NCBI RefSeq assembly: GCF_003054175.1
Contig: NZ_QBKN01000018.1
Coordinates: forward strand, 40,083-104,082
Reading direction: 5' to 3'
Origin: Allosediminivita pacifica
Lineage (GTDB): Bacteria; Pseudomonadota; Alphaproteobacteria; Rhodobacterales; Rhodobacteraceae
DNA: 64,000 nt
Both the position numbers and the translations under genes were made by a program. The notes under the pieces are model-generated. The model did no database searches. It had not been told where the DNA came from and saw only the letters and a list, made by a program, of their open reading frames with translations. Positions 8,187 through 17,341 of this stretch are shown here, in pieces (positions within the stretch are counted from its first letter, which is position 1; the number at the start of each line of letters is the position of its first letter).

Positions 8187-8675
8187 TTAGCGGTCCGAGG
8201 GTGTGGGCAGGATGATTGGCATGAGGCCGAGATCGCGCGCCATCTCTGCCGAAAGGCGGTCGCTGTCGAGACCGCGCGCCGACTGGTAGCTGCGGATGGC
8301 GGCCCGGGTCGCGGCGTCGAGCTCACCAGTGATCGGGGCATCGAACAGGCCGCGCGCCGCCAACGCCCGTTGCAGCGAGGCGATGAATTCGGGCGTGAGC
8401 GCGTCCGGGCAGGGGGTCTCGAAACGAAGTTCGTCCCGGGGGCGCACCACGCGCGGCACCGGGGCGCGGCGATAGACAGGCGCCCGCAGCACGGTGCCAT
8501 CCGTGGCGATCTCGGCGGGGATGACCTGAACCTCTCCCATGACCTGTTCGTAGATGGCGGGCTGCAGCGTCTCGCTGGCCCAGCAGCGCTCAGGCGCGCC
8601 GGTTTTCTGCGGCGCCGGCATGGCGCAGGCCGAGAGGACGCCGAGTGCCGTGAGAGGGGCCAAGAGGCGGGGCAT
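8187..8675 (-). CDS. Peptidoglycan-binding lipoprotein
   Basis: This 162-residue protein begins with a lipoprotein signal (lipobox LSAC, Cys17), so it is probably anchored in the envelope. The C-terminal half is a PG_binding_1-like repeat: a helix LTPEFIASLQRALAARG, then GELDAATRAAIRSYQ, then LSAEMARDLGL. The start at 8675 gives the compact lipoprotein signal; an upstream start would add 37 unlikely arginine-rich residues. It converges on degP. Function beyond cell-wall attachment is not evident. Confidence 0.75.
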   Translation of the reverse strand: MPRLLAPLTALGVLSACAMPAPQKTGAPERCWASETLQPAIYEQVMGEVQVIPAEIATDGTVLRAPVYRRAPVPRVVRPRDELRFETPCPDALTPEFIASLQRALAARGLFDAPITGELDAATRAAIRSYQSARGLDSDRLSAEMARDLGLMPIILPTPSDR

Positions 8676-8800
8676 TGCGGGCGGTGCCTTTCTGCGGCTG
8701 CTGATGCGGTATCGCAGCGACGTTAGTGGCATTTTCGGCGGTCGGAAAGAAAGTGCCGGGCGTGTCGCTGCCTTTGCAACCGTCACCGCGGCGGGGATAG

Positions 8801-9205
<405 letters not shown>

Positions 9206-9209
9206 ACCT

Positions 9210-9953
9210 TTGGCCGGGGCGCCGCGCAATCCGTCGCGCCCTTGGTGGCCGTTCGCCCGCGGCGTTGGGCTGATGCTGGGCCTGTGGCTTGCGGCGGCCG
9301 GGCCAGCGCTGGCCGACAGGATCGTGGCGGCGGAGTATGGCGACCCGACCGGGCGATATGCGCACGGCGTGCTTGGCGATGACCTGGAATGGGGATCTCT
9401 GGAGATGCGGCTCGCGGACGGGAGCCTGAGGCGGTTCATCCTGGACGAGTCGCTGGTGTTCGAGGATCTCGCGCCGCGGCTTTACGACGTTGAAGGGGTG
9501 GCGGGCCCCGAGGTGATCGTGGTGGAAAGCCATGTAGACGCCGGGGCGCGGCTTGCCGTCTGGGGGCCTGGGGGCCGTATCGCCGCAACTCCCTTTATCG
9601 GGCAGCCCTTCCGCTGGCTGGCGCCGGTTGCCGCGGGCGACCTGGATGGCGACGGCCGGGTCGAGATCGCTTACGTGGATCGGCCGCATCTGGCGCGGGT
9701 CCTGCGGGTCTGGCGCTTCGAGGGCGGGGCACTTCGCGAGATCGCCAGTTTCGAGGGCGTGAGCAATCATCGTATCGGCTGGGCGCGGATCGTCGGGGGC
9801 TTGCGTGCCTGTGAAGGTGGTCAGGAGTTGGTTCTGCCGAGCGGCGACTGGCAGGACGTGCTGGCGCTGAGGCTGGAGGATGGGCAGGTCCGGGCGCGCA
9901 GGGTCGGAGCCTACTCGGAGCGCGCACTGGATGCGGCGATGGCCTGCGATTAG
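9210..9953 (+). CDS. Exported VCBS/FG-GAP-like repeat protein
   Basis: This is a predicted periplasmic protein of about 247 residues. A Sec signal peptide ends at GPALA. The rest has beta-propeller-like blades, including the calcium-type loop AAGDLDGDGRVEIAYVD, characteristic of VCBS/FG-GAP repeats. The start is uncertain. TTG at 9210 gives a 35-residue signal peptide and lies just after the ferredoxin stop. ATG at 9165 would overlap ferredoxin, and ATG at 9273 would leave only a short signal. No enzymatic motif is visible; a structural or binding role is likely. Confidence 0.7.
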   Translation: MAGAPRNPSRPWWPFARGVGLMLGLWLAAAGPALADRIVAAEYGDPTGRYAHGVLGDDLEWGSLEMRLADGSLRRFILDESLVFEDLAPRLYDVEGVAGPEVIVVESHVDAGARLAVWGPGGRIAATPFIGQPFRWLAPVAAGDLDGDGRVEIAYVDRPHLARVLRVWRFEGGALREIASFEGVSNHRIGWARIVGGLRACEGGQELVLPSGDWQDVLALRLEDGQVRARRVGAYSERALDAAMACD

Positions 9954-10019
9954 GCGAGGCCGACCGTTCGGGCATCGTGGGGCTTTGCTTTCGCGCGCGA
10001 GGCACTTAAGCCTGCACCC

Positions 10020-10832
10020 ATGAAAATACTTTATCTTGGCGACGTGATGGGGCGTGCGGGGCGCGCAGCGGTGGCAGAGCGGCTTCCAGCGCTGCGCGAG
10101 GCCTGGAAGCTCGATTTCGTGATCGTGAACGGCGAGAATGCGTCGAACGGCAGCGGGCTGACGGCGGAGCACGCGGGCGGGCTTTTCGAGGCGGGTGCGG
10201 ACGTGGTGACGCTGGGCGATCACGCCTTCGACCAGAAGGACATGCTGACGCATATCGAGAAGGACAACCGGATCGTCCGCCCGCTCAACTATGCCAAGCA
10301 GGCACCGGGCCGGGGCGCGGCGCTTTTCTCCGACCGCCGTGGTCGCAAGGTGCTGGTGGCGCAGGTGCTGGGCCAGGTCTTCATGAAACGCGCCTTCGAC
10401 GATCCCTTTTCGGCCCTCGACGAGGTGCTGCGCCGGCATCCCATGGGCGGGCAAGCGCAGGCCATCGTGGTGGACATCCACTGCGAGGCGACCTCCGAGA
10501 AGATGGGCGTGGGGCATTTCTGCGACGGCCGGGCGAGCCTTGTGGTCGGCACGCATACGCATGTGCCGACGGCCGATGCGCAGATCCTGCCGGGCGGCAC
10601 CGGCTTTCTCAGCGACGCGGGCATGTGCGGCGACTACGATTCCGTCATCGGCATGGAGAAGACCGAGCCGATGCGGCGCTTCGTGACCGGCATGGGCAAG
10701 ACCCGCTTCCAGCCGGCACTGGGCGAGGCGACGCTGTGTGGCGTACTGGTGGAAACCGACGACCGGACGGGCAAGGCCACGCGCATCGAGCCTGTCCGGC
10801 AGGGCGGCCGCCTGCAACAGGCCGGCGCGTGA
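10020..10832 (+). CDS. YmdB-family metallophosphoesterase
   Basis: This 270-residue protein belongs to the TIGR00282/YmdB calcineurin-like family, members of which hydrolyse cyclic nucleotides such as 2',3'-cAMP. Conserved metal-binding motifs are visible in order: GDVMGRAGR at the N-terminus, NGENASNGSG, TLGDHAFDQ, VDIHCEATSEK and GTHTHVPTAD. The length and order match the family. Its stop overlaps the next start codon (GTGA at 10829-10832), so it is coupled to the downstream transporter gene. The physiological substrate here is not known. Confidence 0.87.
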   Translation: MKILYLGDVMGRAGRAAVAERLPALREAWKLDFVIVNGENASNGSGLTAEHAGGLFEAGADVVTLGDHAFDQKDMLTHIEKDNRIVRPLNYAKQAPGRGAALFSDRRGRKVLVAQVLGQVFMKRAFDDPFSALDEVLRRHPMGGQAQAIVVDIHCEATSEKMGVGHFCDGRASLVVGTHTHVPTADAQILPGGTGFLSDAGMCGDYDSVIGMEKTEPMRRFVTGMGKTRFQPALGEATLCGVLVETDDRTGKATRIEPVRQGGRLQQAGA

Positions 10833-11752
10833 AAGGCGTCTTGCCCTTTGCCGCCTTGATCCTGATCGGGGCGGCTTGGGGCGGGACGCAACCGCTGGCC
10901 AAGGTCGCCGTCTCGGAAGGATATCGGCCCTTCGGTATCCTCGTCTGGCAGAACGCGCTTGTCGCCGTGATCCTGGCCGGGATCACACTCCTGCGCGGGC
11001 GCAGCCTGCGGACCGACGGGGTGGCCCTGCGGCTCTACCTGCTTATCGCGGTGATCGGGACGGTCCTGCCGGGTCTCGCTTCCTACAGCGCGGCTGTGCA
11101 TCTTCCCTCGGGGGTGCTCTCGATGCTGCTGAGTTCGGTCCCGATGCTGGCCTTTCCGGTGGCGCTTGCGCTTGGCATCGACGTCTTCGGCTGGCGGAGG
11201 CTTGCGGGCCTCAGCCTGGGGCTGGCGGGTGTCGCGCTGCTGGTGATGCCGGAGACCGGAGCGACCGGCGTGGTTCCGGCGGTCTGGGTCGCGGTCGCAC
11301 TGCTGGCCTCGGCCTGCTACGCGATCGAGGGCAATTACGTCGCGCGGTTCGGGACCGACGGGCTCGACCCCCTGCAGCTACTCGCGGGGGCCTCGGTCGT
11401 GGGGATGGTGCTGAGCCTGCCACTTGCCATCGCCACCGGGCAATTCATCGATCCGCGGGGCGCCTGGACGCAGCCCGACACGGCCATCGTCGCGTCGTCC
11501 CTTCTGCATGCTGCGGCCTATTCCGGCTATGTCGGACTGGTCGGGTTGGCGGGATCGGTCTTTGCCGTGCAGGTGAGCTATTTCGTCACGCTGTTTGGCC
11601 TGGCCTGGGCGATGCTCTTCCTAGGCGAGGGATATTCGGGCTGGTTCTGGGGGGCTTTGGCGCTGATGTTGGCAGGGCTGGCGCTCGTGCAGCCGCGGCC
11701 GGCTGCTTCGCTTGTGCCGGTCCGACCCATGGGGCAGGATGCCCGGCGATGA
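10829..11752 (+). CDS. DMT-superfamily (EamA) transporter
   Basis: This 307-residue membrane protein has about ten hydrophobic segments arranged as two EamA repeats, each with the family's GGTQPLAKVAV-like opening and the ACYAIEGNYVAR segment in the second half. It probably exports a small metabolite such as an amino acid; the substrate cannot be read from the sequence. The start is a GTG at 10829 overlapping the upstream stop. A longer upstream frame is a shadow of the phosphoesterase gene. Confidence 0.82.
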   Translation: MKGVLPFAALILIGAAWGGTQPLAKVAVSEGYRPFGILVWQNALVAVILAGITLLRGRSLRTDGVALRLYLLIAVIGTVLPGLASYSAAVHLPSGVLSMLLSSVPMLAFPVALALGIDVFGWRRLAGLSLGLAGVALLVMPETGATGVVPAVWVAVALLASACYAIEGNYVARFGTDGLDPLQLLAGASVVGMVLSLPLAIATGQFIDPRGAWTQPDTAIVASSLLHAAAYSGYVGLVGLAGSVFAVQVSYFVTLFGLAWAMLFLGEGYSGWFWGALALMLAGLALVQPRPAASLVPVRPMGQDARR

Positions 11753-11774
11753 ACGAGGCATTGGTTTCCCCGAA

Positions 11775-13553
11775 ATGATTTTCTTCGACCTGAGCCAGGC
11801 GGCGGCCGCGTATCTGACGCTCGCTGTGGTGGTTGGCATGTTCGTGCTGTTCGTGCGTGAGACCTATCCGACCGAGGTTGTCGCCATCGGCGGGGTTGCG
11901 GTGCTGCTGGCGCTCGGAGTGTTGCCCTACGATGCCGCGCTGGAGGTCCTTTCGAACCCGGCGCCCTGGACCATTGCCGCCATGTTCCTCGTCGTCGGGG
12001 CCCTGGTGCGGACCGGGGCGCTCGAGACCTTCTCGAGCTATGCACAGGGGCAGGTCAGCAAGCAGCCCAAGGCCGCCGTGGTGGGCATCCTCGTGGTGGT
12101 GGTCGTTGCCTCGGCCTTCATGAACAACACCCCCGTCGTGGTGGTGATGCTGCCGATCTTCGTGCAGATCTCGCGCTCGCTCGGCGTGGCACCATCAAAG
12201 CTGCTGATCCCGCTCAGCTATGCCTCGATCCTCGGGGGGACCGCGACCCTGATCGGGACGTCGACGAACCTGCTTGTGGACGGGGTTGCCCGGACCCGGG
12301 GGCTCGAGCCCTTTTCGATCTTCGAGGTGACGCCGCTGGCGCTGATCCTCATCCTCTGGGGCGGCATCTACATGGCGCTCTTCGGGCGCAAGCTGCTTCC
12401 GGAGCGGGATTCGATGGCCGGCATGCTCTCGGATCGTTCGCGGATGAAGTTCTTCACCGAGGCGGTGATCCCGCCGGATTCCAACCTCGTCGGACGCGAG
12501 GTGCTGGGCGTGCAACTGTTCAAGCGCGAGGGCGTGCGGCTGGTGGACGTGGTGAGGGGCGATGAATCGCTGCGTCGCAATCTCGACGGTGTCATTCTGG
12601 AGGTCGGCGACCGCGTGGTTCTGCGGACCCAGATGACCGAGCTGCTGAGCCTGCAGCGCAACAAGTCGCTGAAACGCGTGGATCAGGTCTCATCGAAGGA
12701 GACGACCACGGTCGAGGCGCTGATCTCGCCGGGCTGCAAGATGGTCGGGAGGTCGCTGGGGGCGCTGCGCCTGCGACGGCGCTATGGCGTCTATCCGTTG
12801 GCGGTGCACCGGCGGAACCAGAACATCGGGCGGCAGCTTGACGATCTCGTGGTGCGGGTCGGCGACACGCTGCTGCTCGAGGGCTCGCCGGAGGATATCA
12901 GGCGCCTTTCGGAAGAAATGGACATGGTCGACGTCTCGCGGCCCTCGGCCAAGGCCTTTCGCAGGAGCCATGCGCCCGTGGCGCTCGGCGCTCTAGCGGG
13001 CATCGTGATCCTCTCCGCGCTCGGTGTGGCGCCGATCCTCGCGCTCGCGGTCATCGCGGTGGCGGTGGTGCTTCTGGCGCGCTGCGTCGATGCCGAGGAG
13101 GCCTTCGGTTTCGTCGAGGGGCAGCTGCTGGCGCTCATCTTCGCGATGCTGGCCATCGGGGCGGCGCTCGAATCCTCGGGGGCGGTGGAGTTGCTGGTCG
13201 GGCTGGTGGCGCCGGTCATGGAGATGCTGCCGGGCTGGCTTCTGGTCTGGGCGGTCTATCTGCTGACCTCGCTTCTGACCGAAACGGTGAGCAACAACGC
13301 CGTCGCCGTGGTCGTGACGCCAGTGGCGATCGGACTGGGGCAGGCGCTTGGGCTCGACCCGCGGCCGCTGGTGGTGGCGGTCATGGTGGCGGCAAGCTGC
13401 AGCTTCGCCACGCCCATCGGCTACCAGACCAACACCATGGTCTATGGCCCCGGCGGCTACCGCTTCGCGGACTTCCTGCGGGTTGGGGTGCCGCTGAACA
13501 TCAGCGTCGGCCTTCTGGCATCGCTTCTGATCCCGCTGTTCTGGCCCCTCTGA
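11775..13553 (+). CDS. SLC13-family permease with two TrkA-C domains
   Basis: This inner-membrane transporter of about 592 residues has two hydrophobic halves. Each has the conserved hairpin region [11 protein letters not shown] in the first half and [14 protein letters not shown] in the second. Between them (about residues 215-400) lie two cytoplasmic RCK_C/TrkA-C domains ([13 protein letters not shown] and [13 protein letters not shown]). This architecture is typical of bacterial SLC13/CitT-type sodium:sulfate or dicarboxylate carriers. The ATG at 11775 fits the family N-terminus; an in-frame ATG at 11739 is possible. It begins 22 bp after the EamA gene. Confidence 0.85.
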   Translation: MIFFDLSQAAAAYLTLAVVVGMFVLFVRETYPTEVVAIGGVAVLLALGVLPYDAALEVLSNPAPWTIAAMFLVVGALVRTGALETFSSYAQGQVSKQPKAAVVGILVVVVVASAFMNNTPVVVVMLPIFVQISRSLGVAPSKLLIPLSYASILGGTATLIGTSTNLLVDGVARTRGLEPFSIFEVTPLALILILWGGIYMALFGRKLLPERDSMAGMLSDRSRMKFFTEAVIPPDSNLVGREVLGVQLFKREGVRLVDVVRGDESLRRNLDGVILEVGDRVVLRTQMTELLSLQRNKSLKRVDQVSSKETTTVEALISPGCKMVGRSLGALRLRRRYGVYPLAVHRRNQNIGRQLDDLVVRVGDTLLLEGSPEDIRRLSEEMDMVDVSRPSAKAFRRSHAPVALGALAGIVILSALGVAPILALAVIAVAVVLLARCVDAEEAFGFVEGQLLALIFAMLAIGAALESSGAVELLVGLVAPVMEMLPGWLLVWAVYLLTSLLTETVSNNAVAVVVTPVAIGLGQALGLDPRPLVVAVMVAASCSFATPIGYQTNTMVYGPGGYRFADFLRVGVPLNISVGLLASLLIPLFWPL

Positions 13554-13642
13554 CGCCCTACGCGCGCACGCTCTTGGCAAGCGGTGGGGGCTTGGCCTAT
13601 ATCACGCCCGATCAGAAACAGGTGGACGAGCGAGAGGCAAGC

Positions 13643-14383
13643 ATGGCCGGGCACTCCAAGTGGGCGAACATTCAACACCGCAAGGGGCGGCAGGACGCGG
13701 CGCGCTCCAAGCTGTTTTCGAAGCTGTCGAAGGAGATCACGGTGGCCGCCAAGATGGGCGACCCCGATCCCGAGAAGAACCCGCGTCTGCGGCTGGCAGT
13801 GAAGGAAGCCAAGGCGAGCTCGGTCCCCAAGGACGTGATCGACCGCGCCATCAAGAAGTCGCAGGCCGGTGACGGCGAGAACTACGAAGAGATCCGCTAC
13901 GAGGGCTACGGCCCCAACGGTGTGGCTGTGATCGTCGAGGCGATGACCGACAACCGCAACCGGACCGCGTCCAACGTGCGCTCGACCTTCTCCAAGAACG
14001 GCGGCAACATGGGCGAGAGCGGCTCGGTCGCCTTCATGTTCGAGCGCAAGGGCGAGATCATCTACCCTGCGTCTGCCGGCGATGCCGACGACATCATGAT
14101 GGCAGCTATCGAGGCGGGCGCCGAGGATGTGGAAAGCAGCGAGGAAAGCCACGTGATCTGGTGCGCGGACACGGATCTCAACGAGGTCTCGACCGCGCTG
14201 GAAGAGCAGCTTGGCGAATCCGAGAGCACCAAGCTGACCTGGAAGCCCTCGAACACCACCGAGCTCGACCTCGAGGGGATGCAGTCGCTTATGAAGCTCG
14301 TCGACGCGCTCGAGGACGACGACGACGTGCAACGGGTCACGACCAACTTCGAGGCCAGCGACGAGGTCATGGCGCAGCTCTGA
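13643..14383 (+). CDS. yebC: YebC/PmpR-family translation or transcription factor
   Basis: This 246-residue cytoplasmic protein has the family hallmark N-terminus [13 protein letters not shown]. It continues through [26 protein letters not shown] and the [16 protein letters not shown] stretch. YebC proteins were described as DNA-binding regulators and more recently as ribosome-associated factors that relieve stalling at proline-rich stretches. The start at 13643 is set by this motif; an upstream in-frame ATG adds unrelated residues. A terminator follows at 14412-14448. Confidence 0.93.
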   Translation: MAGHSKWANIQHRKGRQDAARSKLFSKLSKEITVAAKMGDPDPEKNPRLRLAVKEAKASSVPKDVIDRAIKKSQAGDGENYEEIRYEGYGPNGVAVIVEAMTDNRNRTASNVRSTFSKNGGNMGESGSVAFMFERKGEIIYPASAGDADDIMMAAIEAGAEDVESSEESHVIWCADTDLNEVSTALEEQLGESESTKLTWKPSNTTELDLEGMQSLMKLVDALEDDDDVQRVTTNFEASDEVMAQL

Positions 14384-14411
14384 GCGCGCGCTCTGGATAG
14401 GCGGGAACAGG

Positions 14412-14448
14412 AACACCCCGAAGGTCTTGGGCCGCGGGGTGTTTTCTT
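14412..14448 (+). terminator. Rho-independent terminator after yebC
   Basis: AACACCCC (14412-14419) pairs with GGGGTGTT (14436-14443) around a 16-nt loop and is followed by TTCTT. It ends 16 bases before the LysE-type gene. Confidence 0.7.
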
Positions 14449-14463
14449 TGGGAGGGGGCCATC

Positions 14464-15054
14464 ATGCAGGCAGTTCTCGCGGGCTTCGCGCTCGGGTTCT
14501 CGCTGATCCTCGCGATCGGGGCGCAGAACGCCTTTGTGCTGCGGCAGGGGCTTCGACGGGCGCATGTGGGATCGGTGGTCCTCGTCTGCGCGCTGTCGGA
14601 CGCGGCGCTGATCGCCGCCGGGGTCGCGGGCTTCGGGGCTCTGGCGCAGGCGGTGCCGGGACTGGAATGGGCCATGCGGATATTCGGGGCGGCCTTCCTT
14701 GCCTGGTACGGGGCGCGCACGCTCTGGGCCGCGTGGAAGGGGGGGCAGGTGATGGAGGCGGGCGAGGCGGCGCAGTCGCGGCGGTCGGCGGTTCTGACCT
14801 GTCTCGCGCTGACCTGGCTCAATCCGCATGTCTACCTCGATACGGTGGTGCTGCTGGGATCGGTCTCGTCCCGCTACCCGGCGCTGCCCTTCGCACTGGG
14901 GGCGATGGCGGCCTCGGGAGTGTTCTTCACCGCGCTGGGATACGGCGCGCGGGGGCTGGCGCCGCTCTTTGCCCGACCGGCCGCCTGGCGGGCTCTGGAC
15001 CTGGTCGTGGGGCTGACCATGTGGGCCATCGCGGCGAGCCTGATCTGGGGGTGA
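14464..15054 (+). CDS. LysE/ArgO-family amino acid exporter
   Basis: This 196-residue inner-membrane protein has six hydrophobic segments. It carries the family signature GAQNAFVLRQGLRRAHVG near the N-terminus and LTWLNPHVYLDTVVLLG in the middle, both diagnostic of LysE/ArgO exporters of basic amino acids. A GGGAGGG ribosome site precedes the ATG. No LysG/ArgP-type regulator is adjacent, so the inducing amino acid is unclear. Repeat elements of types A and C follow directly. Confidence 0.9.
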   Translation: MQAVLAGFALGFSLILAIGAQNAFVLRQGLRRAHVGSVVLVCALSDAALIAAGVAGFGALAQAVPGLEWAMRIFGAAFLAWYGARTLWAAWKGGQVMEAGEAAQSRRSAVLTCLALTWLNPHVYLDTVVLLGSVSSRYPALPFALGAMAASGVFFTALGYGARGLAPLFARPAAWRALDLVVGLTMWAIAASLIWG

Positions 15055-15061
15055 GCGGGGA

Positions 15062-15142
15062 TGTCCCGGGCCGGGACATTTTGGCGCCTTAGAGAAATCA
15101 ATGGGTTAGTGGATCGCGTTAACCGGGACTTAGGAATGTCCC
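15062..15142 (+). repeat. Type-A dispersed repeat, copy 2
   Basis: This is the best-preserved copy, 81 bp. It starts with the palindrome TGTCCCGGgCCGGGACA (15062-15078), contains CAATGGGTTAG and GTTAACCGGGACTTAG, and ends in GAATGTCCC. It lies 7 bp after the LysE-type gene. Confidence 0.75.
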
Positions 15143-15164
15143 GTGCTTTGAGCGGCGTTCCCTG

Positions 15165-15212
15165 CCCCTCACCCTGACCCTCTCCCCCGAGGGGAGAGGG
15201 GACGCGTTGCGC
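15165..15212 (+). repeat. Type-C dispersed repeat, copy 1
   Basis: This GC-rich hairpin unit has CCCTCTCCCC facing GGGGAGAGGG, preceded by CCCCTCACCC and followed by GACGCGTTGCGC. Two further copies stand between 29911 and 30043. Such TCACCC...CTCTCCCC units are common dispersed palindromes in proteobacteria. Confidence 0.7.
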
Positions 15213-15292
15213 CGGGTTTGGAGGGGGTGCTGGCCTTTTCGGGGGGCTGGATGCGCCTCGATCCGGCCCTGGCGTCCGCGGGCGCCGGTGGC

Positions 15293-15424
15293 TCAGCGGC
15301 CCTTTTTCTCGCCCAGAGAGAGCGGCTTGACCGCCCCCGAGTTGGCCGTCGCAAGCGCCTTGGGCTTGTCCTGCTTGGGCTTCTTGACTTCCTTGTTGCC
15401 GCGCCTGTTGTTGCCTTTTCCCAT
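15293..15424 (-). CDS. Tiny basic conserved protein (GNN-x-GNKE type)
   Basis: This is a 43-residue, Lys/Gly-rich protein starting MGKGNNRRGNKEVKKPKQ. I recall similar very short proteins with a GNN..GNKE.KKPK opening in many proteobacterial genomes, always unnamed. No domain, membrane segment or signal is visible; the high positive charge suggests nucleic-acid or ribosome contact, which is inference. The start at 15424 is chosen on that opening; a longer in-frame version adds 49 unrelated residues. No strong ribosome site is seen. It is antisense to its neighbours. Confidence 0.6.
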   Translation of the reverse strand: MGKGNNRRGNKEVKKPKQDKPKALATANSGAVKPLSLGEKKGR

Positions 15425-15795
15425 CACGATCTCGCATGTTTGAGGACCGTTCCGCGACATGCGGGACGGGTCGATCTCAGGAAGATCAAGGTTGCCTGAC
15501 GGCTTCAGGGCGATGACTTCGATGAGGGTCGCTTGGTGCCCGGGGCCGGGCACGTTGCTGGCGCATATCATACGCCTGCGCGGGTGAGTCGGGCAAGCGG
15601 TGTTGCGGGGTGTCGTGCTTGCCCCGGGGCGGGGCGGGTGCTATGGATCGCGCATGACGACGACCTGCACCATCATCTGCATTATCTGCTGACATCGCCG
15701 GGGCATCCCGGCGCGTGGCGGGATGGTCGTCTGTTTCCTGATCTGGACAACCTTTATAAGCCCGCCGCGAGAGTCTCGCGACAAAGAGGGCCTTC
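15425..15795. other. Intergenic region upstream of cysS
   Basis: This region is 371 bp between the tiny basic protein and cysS. Its right end holds a probable -10 box and a 15-bp palindrome (listed separately). Frames running through it lack ribosome sites and recognisable similarity. I see nothing else. Confidence 0.5.
15755..15780 (+). promoter_or_regulatory. Candidate cysS promoter -10 and 15-bp operator-like palindrome
   Basis: TATAAG at 15755-15760 looks like a -10 box, though no good -35 is seen. Five bases later comes the perfect palindrome CGCGAGAgTCTCGCG (15766-15780), 16 bp before the cysS ATG. Its position over the expected transcript start suggests either an operator or a 5' UTR hairpin. 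Confidence 0.4.
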
Positions 15796-17175
15796 ATGGA
15801 CATCCAGCTCACGAACACCCGGACCCGCCGCAAGGAGCGGTTCGACCCCATCGATCCGGAGAACGTGCGGCTCTATGTCTGCGGGCCGACGGTCTATGAC
15901 CGCGCGCATCTTGGCAATGCGCGGCCGGCGATCGTCTTCGACGTGCTGTATCGGCTGCTGCGCGAGGTCTATGGGCCGGGTCATGTGACCTACGTGCGGA
16001 ATTTCACCGACGTGGACGACAAGATCAACGCCAAGGCTTCCGAGACGGGGCGCGCCATCGGCGAGATCACTGAGGAGACCATCGGCTGGTATCTCGACGA
16101 CATGGGCGCGGTGGGCGTGCTGGAGCCCGACGAGATGCCACGGGCGACGCGGTATATCCCGCAGATGGTGGAGATGATTGCCGGGCTGATCGAGAAGGGT
16201 TTTGCCTACGAGGCCGAAGGGCACGTGCTGTTCTCGGTGGGCGCCTATCCGGAGTACGGGCGGCTGTCGGGGCGGTCGGTCGACGACATGATCGCGGGGG
16301 CGCGGGTCGAGGTGGCGCCCTACAAGCGCGATCCGATGGATTTCGTGCTTTGGAAGCCCTCGGACGCGGGCGTGCCGGGCTGGGACAGCCCCTGGGGCCG
16401 CGGGCGGCCGGGCTGGCATATCGAGTGCTCGGCCATGAGCTATGCGCTGCTGGGGGCGACCTTCGACATCCATGGCGGCGGCAACGACCTGATGTTTCCG
16501 CACCACGAGAACGAGGTGGCGCAGAGCTGCTGCGCGCATCCCGAGGGCGATTTCGCGCGCTACTGGCTGCACAACGAGATGCTGCAGGTGGAGGGCAAGA
16601 AGATGTCCAAGAGCCTGGGCAACTTTTTTACCGTGCGGGATCTGCTGGACGGCTCTGGGCCGGGCGGCGCGAAGGTGCCGGGTGAGGTGGTGCGCTTCGT
16701 GATGCTGTCGACGCATTACCGCAAGCCCATGGACTGGACGGCGGAGAAGGCGGCGGAGACCGAGGCAGTGCTGCGCAAGTGGCGCGCGATGGTCGAGGGC
16801 GTCGAAGCCGGGCCGGTGCCCGAGGCGGTGCTGGGCGCCGTGGCGGATGATTTGAACACCGCCGGAGCGATTGCCGAGCTGCACCGGCTCGCCTCGAGTG
16901 GGGACGCGGCGGGCCTGAAGGCGGGCGCCGGGCTGCTGGGTCTGCTTGGTGACGGGATGGGCGACTGGATCGCGCCGGCCGCGGATCTCTCGGAGTGGGA
17001 GGAGCGGCTGGCCCTTGTGCGCACCGAGGCCATGCAGAGCAAGGATTTCTCGGAGGTGGACCGACTGAAGGCGGCGCTGCTTGCGGCGGGGGTCGAGGTG
17101 CGCATGTCCAAGGCGGGCGTGGAGCTACTGCCGGGCAAGGGGTTCGATCCCGCCAAGCTCGAGGGGGTGGCGTGA
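15796..17175 (+). CDS. cysS: Cysteinyl-tRNA synthetase
   Basis: This 459-residue class I aminoacyl-tRNA synthetase charges tRNA-Cys. The zinc ligand Cys29 lies in YVCGPTVYD, the HIGH-like motif is HLGN at 38-41, and KMSKS is at 269-273. The zinc-binding CSAMS and HHENEVAQS segments are also present. Length is normal. It is encoded upstream of cimA on the same strand, separated by a type-B hairpin repeat, so whether they share a transcript is uncertain. Confidence 0.95.
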   Translation: MDIQLTNTRTRRKERFDPIDPENVRLYVCGPTVYDRAHLGNARPAIVFDVLYRLLREVYGPGHVTYVRNFTDVDDKINAKASETGRAIGEITEETIGWYLDDMGAVGVLEPDEMPRATRYIPQMVEMIAGLIEKGFAYEAEGHVLFSVGAYPEYGRLSGRSVDDMIAGARVEVAPYKRDPMDFVLWKPSDAGVPGWDSPWGRGRPGWHIECSAMSYALLGATFDIHGGGNDLMFPHHENEVAQSCCAHPEGDFARYWLHNEMLQVEGKKMSKSLGNFFTVRDLLDGSGPGGAKVPGEVVRFVMLSTHYRKPMDWTAEKAAETEAVLRKWRAMVEGVEAGPVPEAVLGAVADDLNTAGAIAELHRLASSGDAAGLKAGAGLLGLLGDGMGDWIAPAADLSEWEERLALVRTEAMQSKDFSEVDRLKAALLAAGVEVRMSKAGVELLPGKGFDPAKLEGVA

Positions 17176-17207
17176 TGCCGGGTCTTGCGCATCTGGCGGG
17201 TCTTGCC

Positions 17208-17271
17208 GGGGGCTCTGCCCCCGTCGCCCGTGCCGGGCGACTCCCCCGGGAGTATTTGGGCCAAGAAGAAG
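17208..17271 (+). repeat. Type-B dispersed double-hairpin repeat, copy 1
   Basis: Hairpin 1 is GGGGGC-TCT-GCCCCC (17208-17222). Hairpin 2 is GTCGCCCG-TGC-CGGGCGAC. TCCCCCGGGAGTATTT and CCAAGAAGAAG follow. Related copies are at 20533-20590 and 39342-39404; the arms of hairpin 2 differ between copies but stay complementary. Confidence 0.75.
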
Positions 17272-17341
17272 CCGGGGGCGGGGTTCTGTCCACGGCAGGC
17301 GGGGCGCGCGGCGCCGGGGCGGCGATGACGGGAGCGCGGGC

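Noticed and set aside
11739..11774. Alternative start of the SLC13 permease
   Set aside because: The extra 12 residues do not look like the family N-terminus, and the G-rich stretch is too close to that ATG to act as a ribosome site; not excluded.
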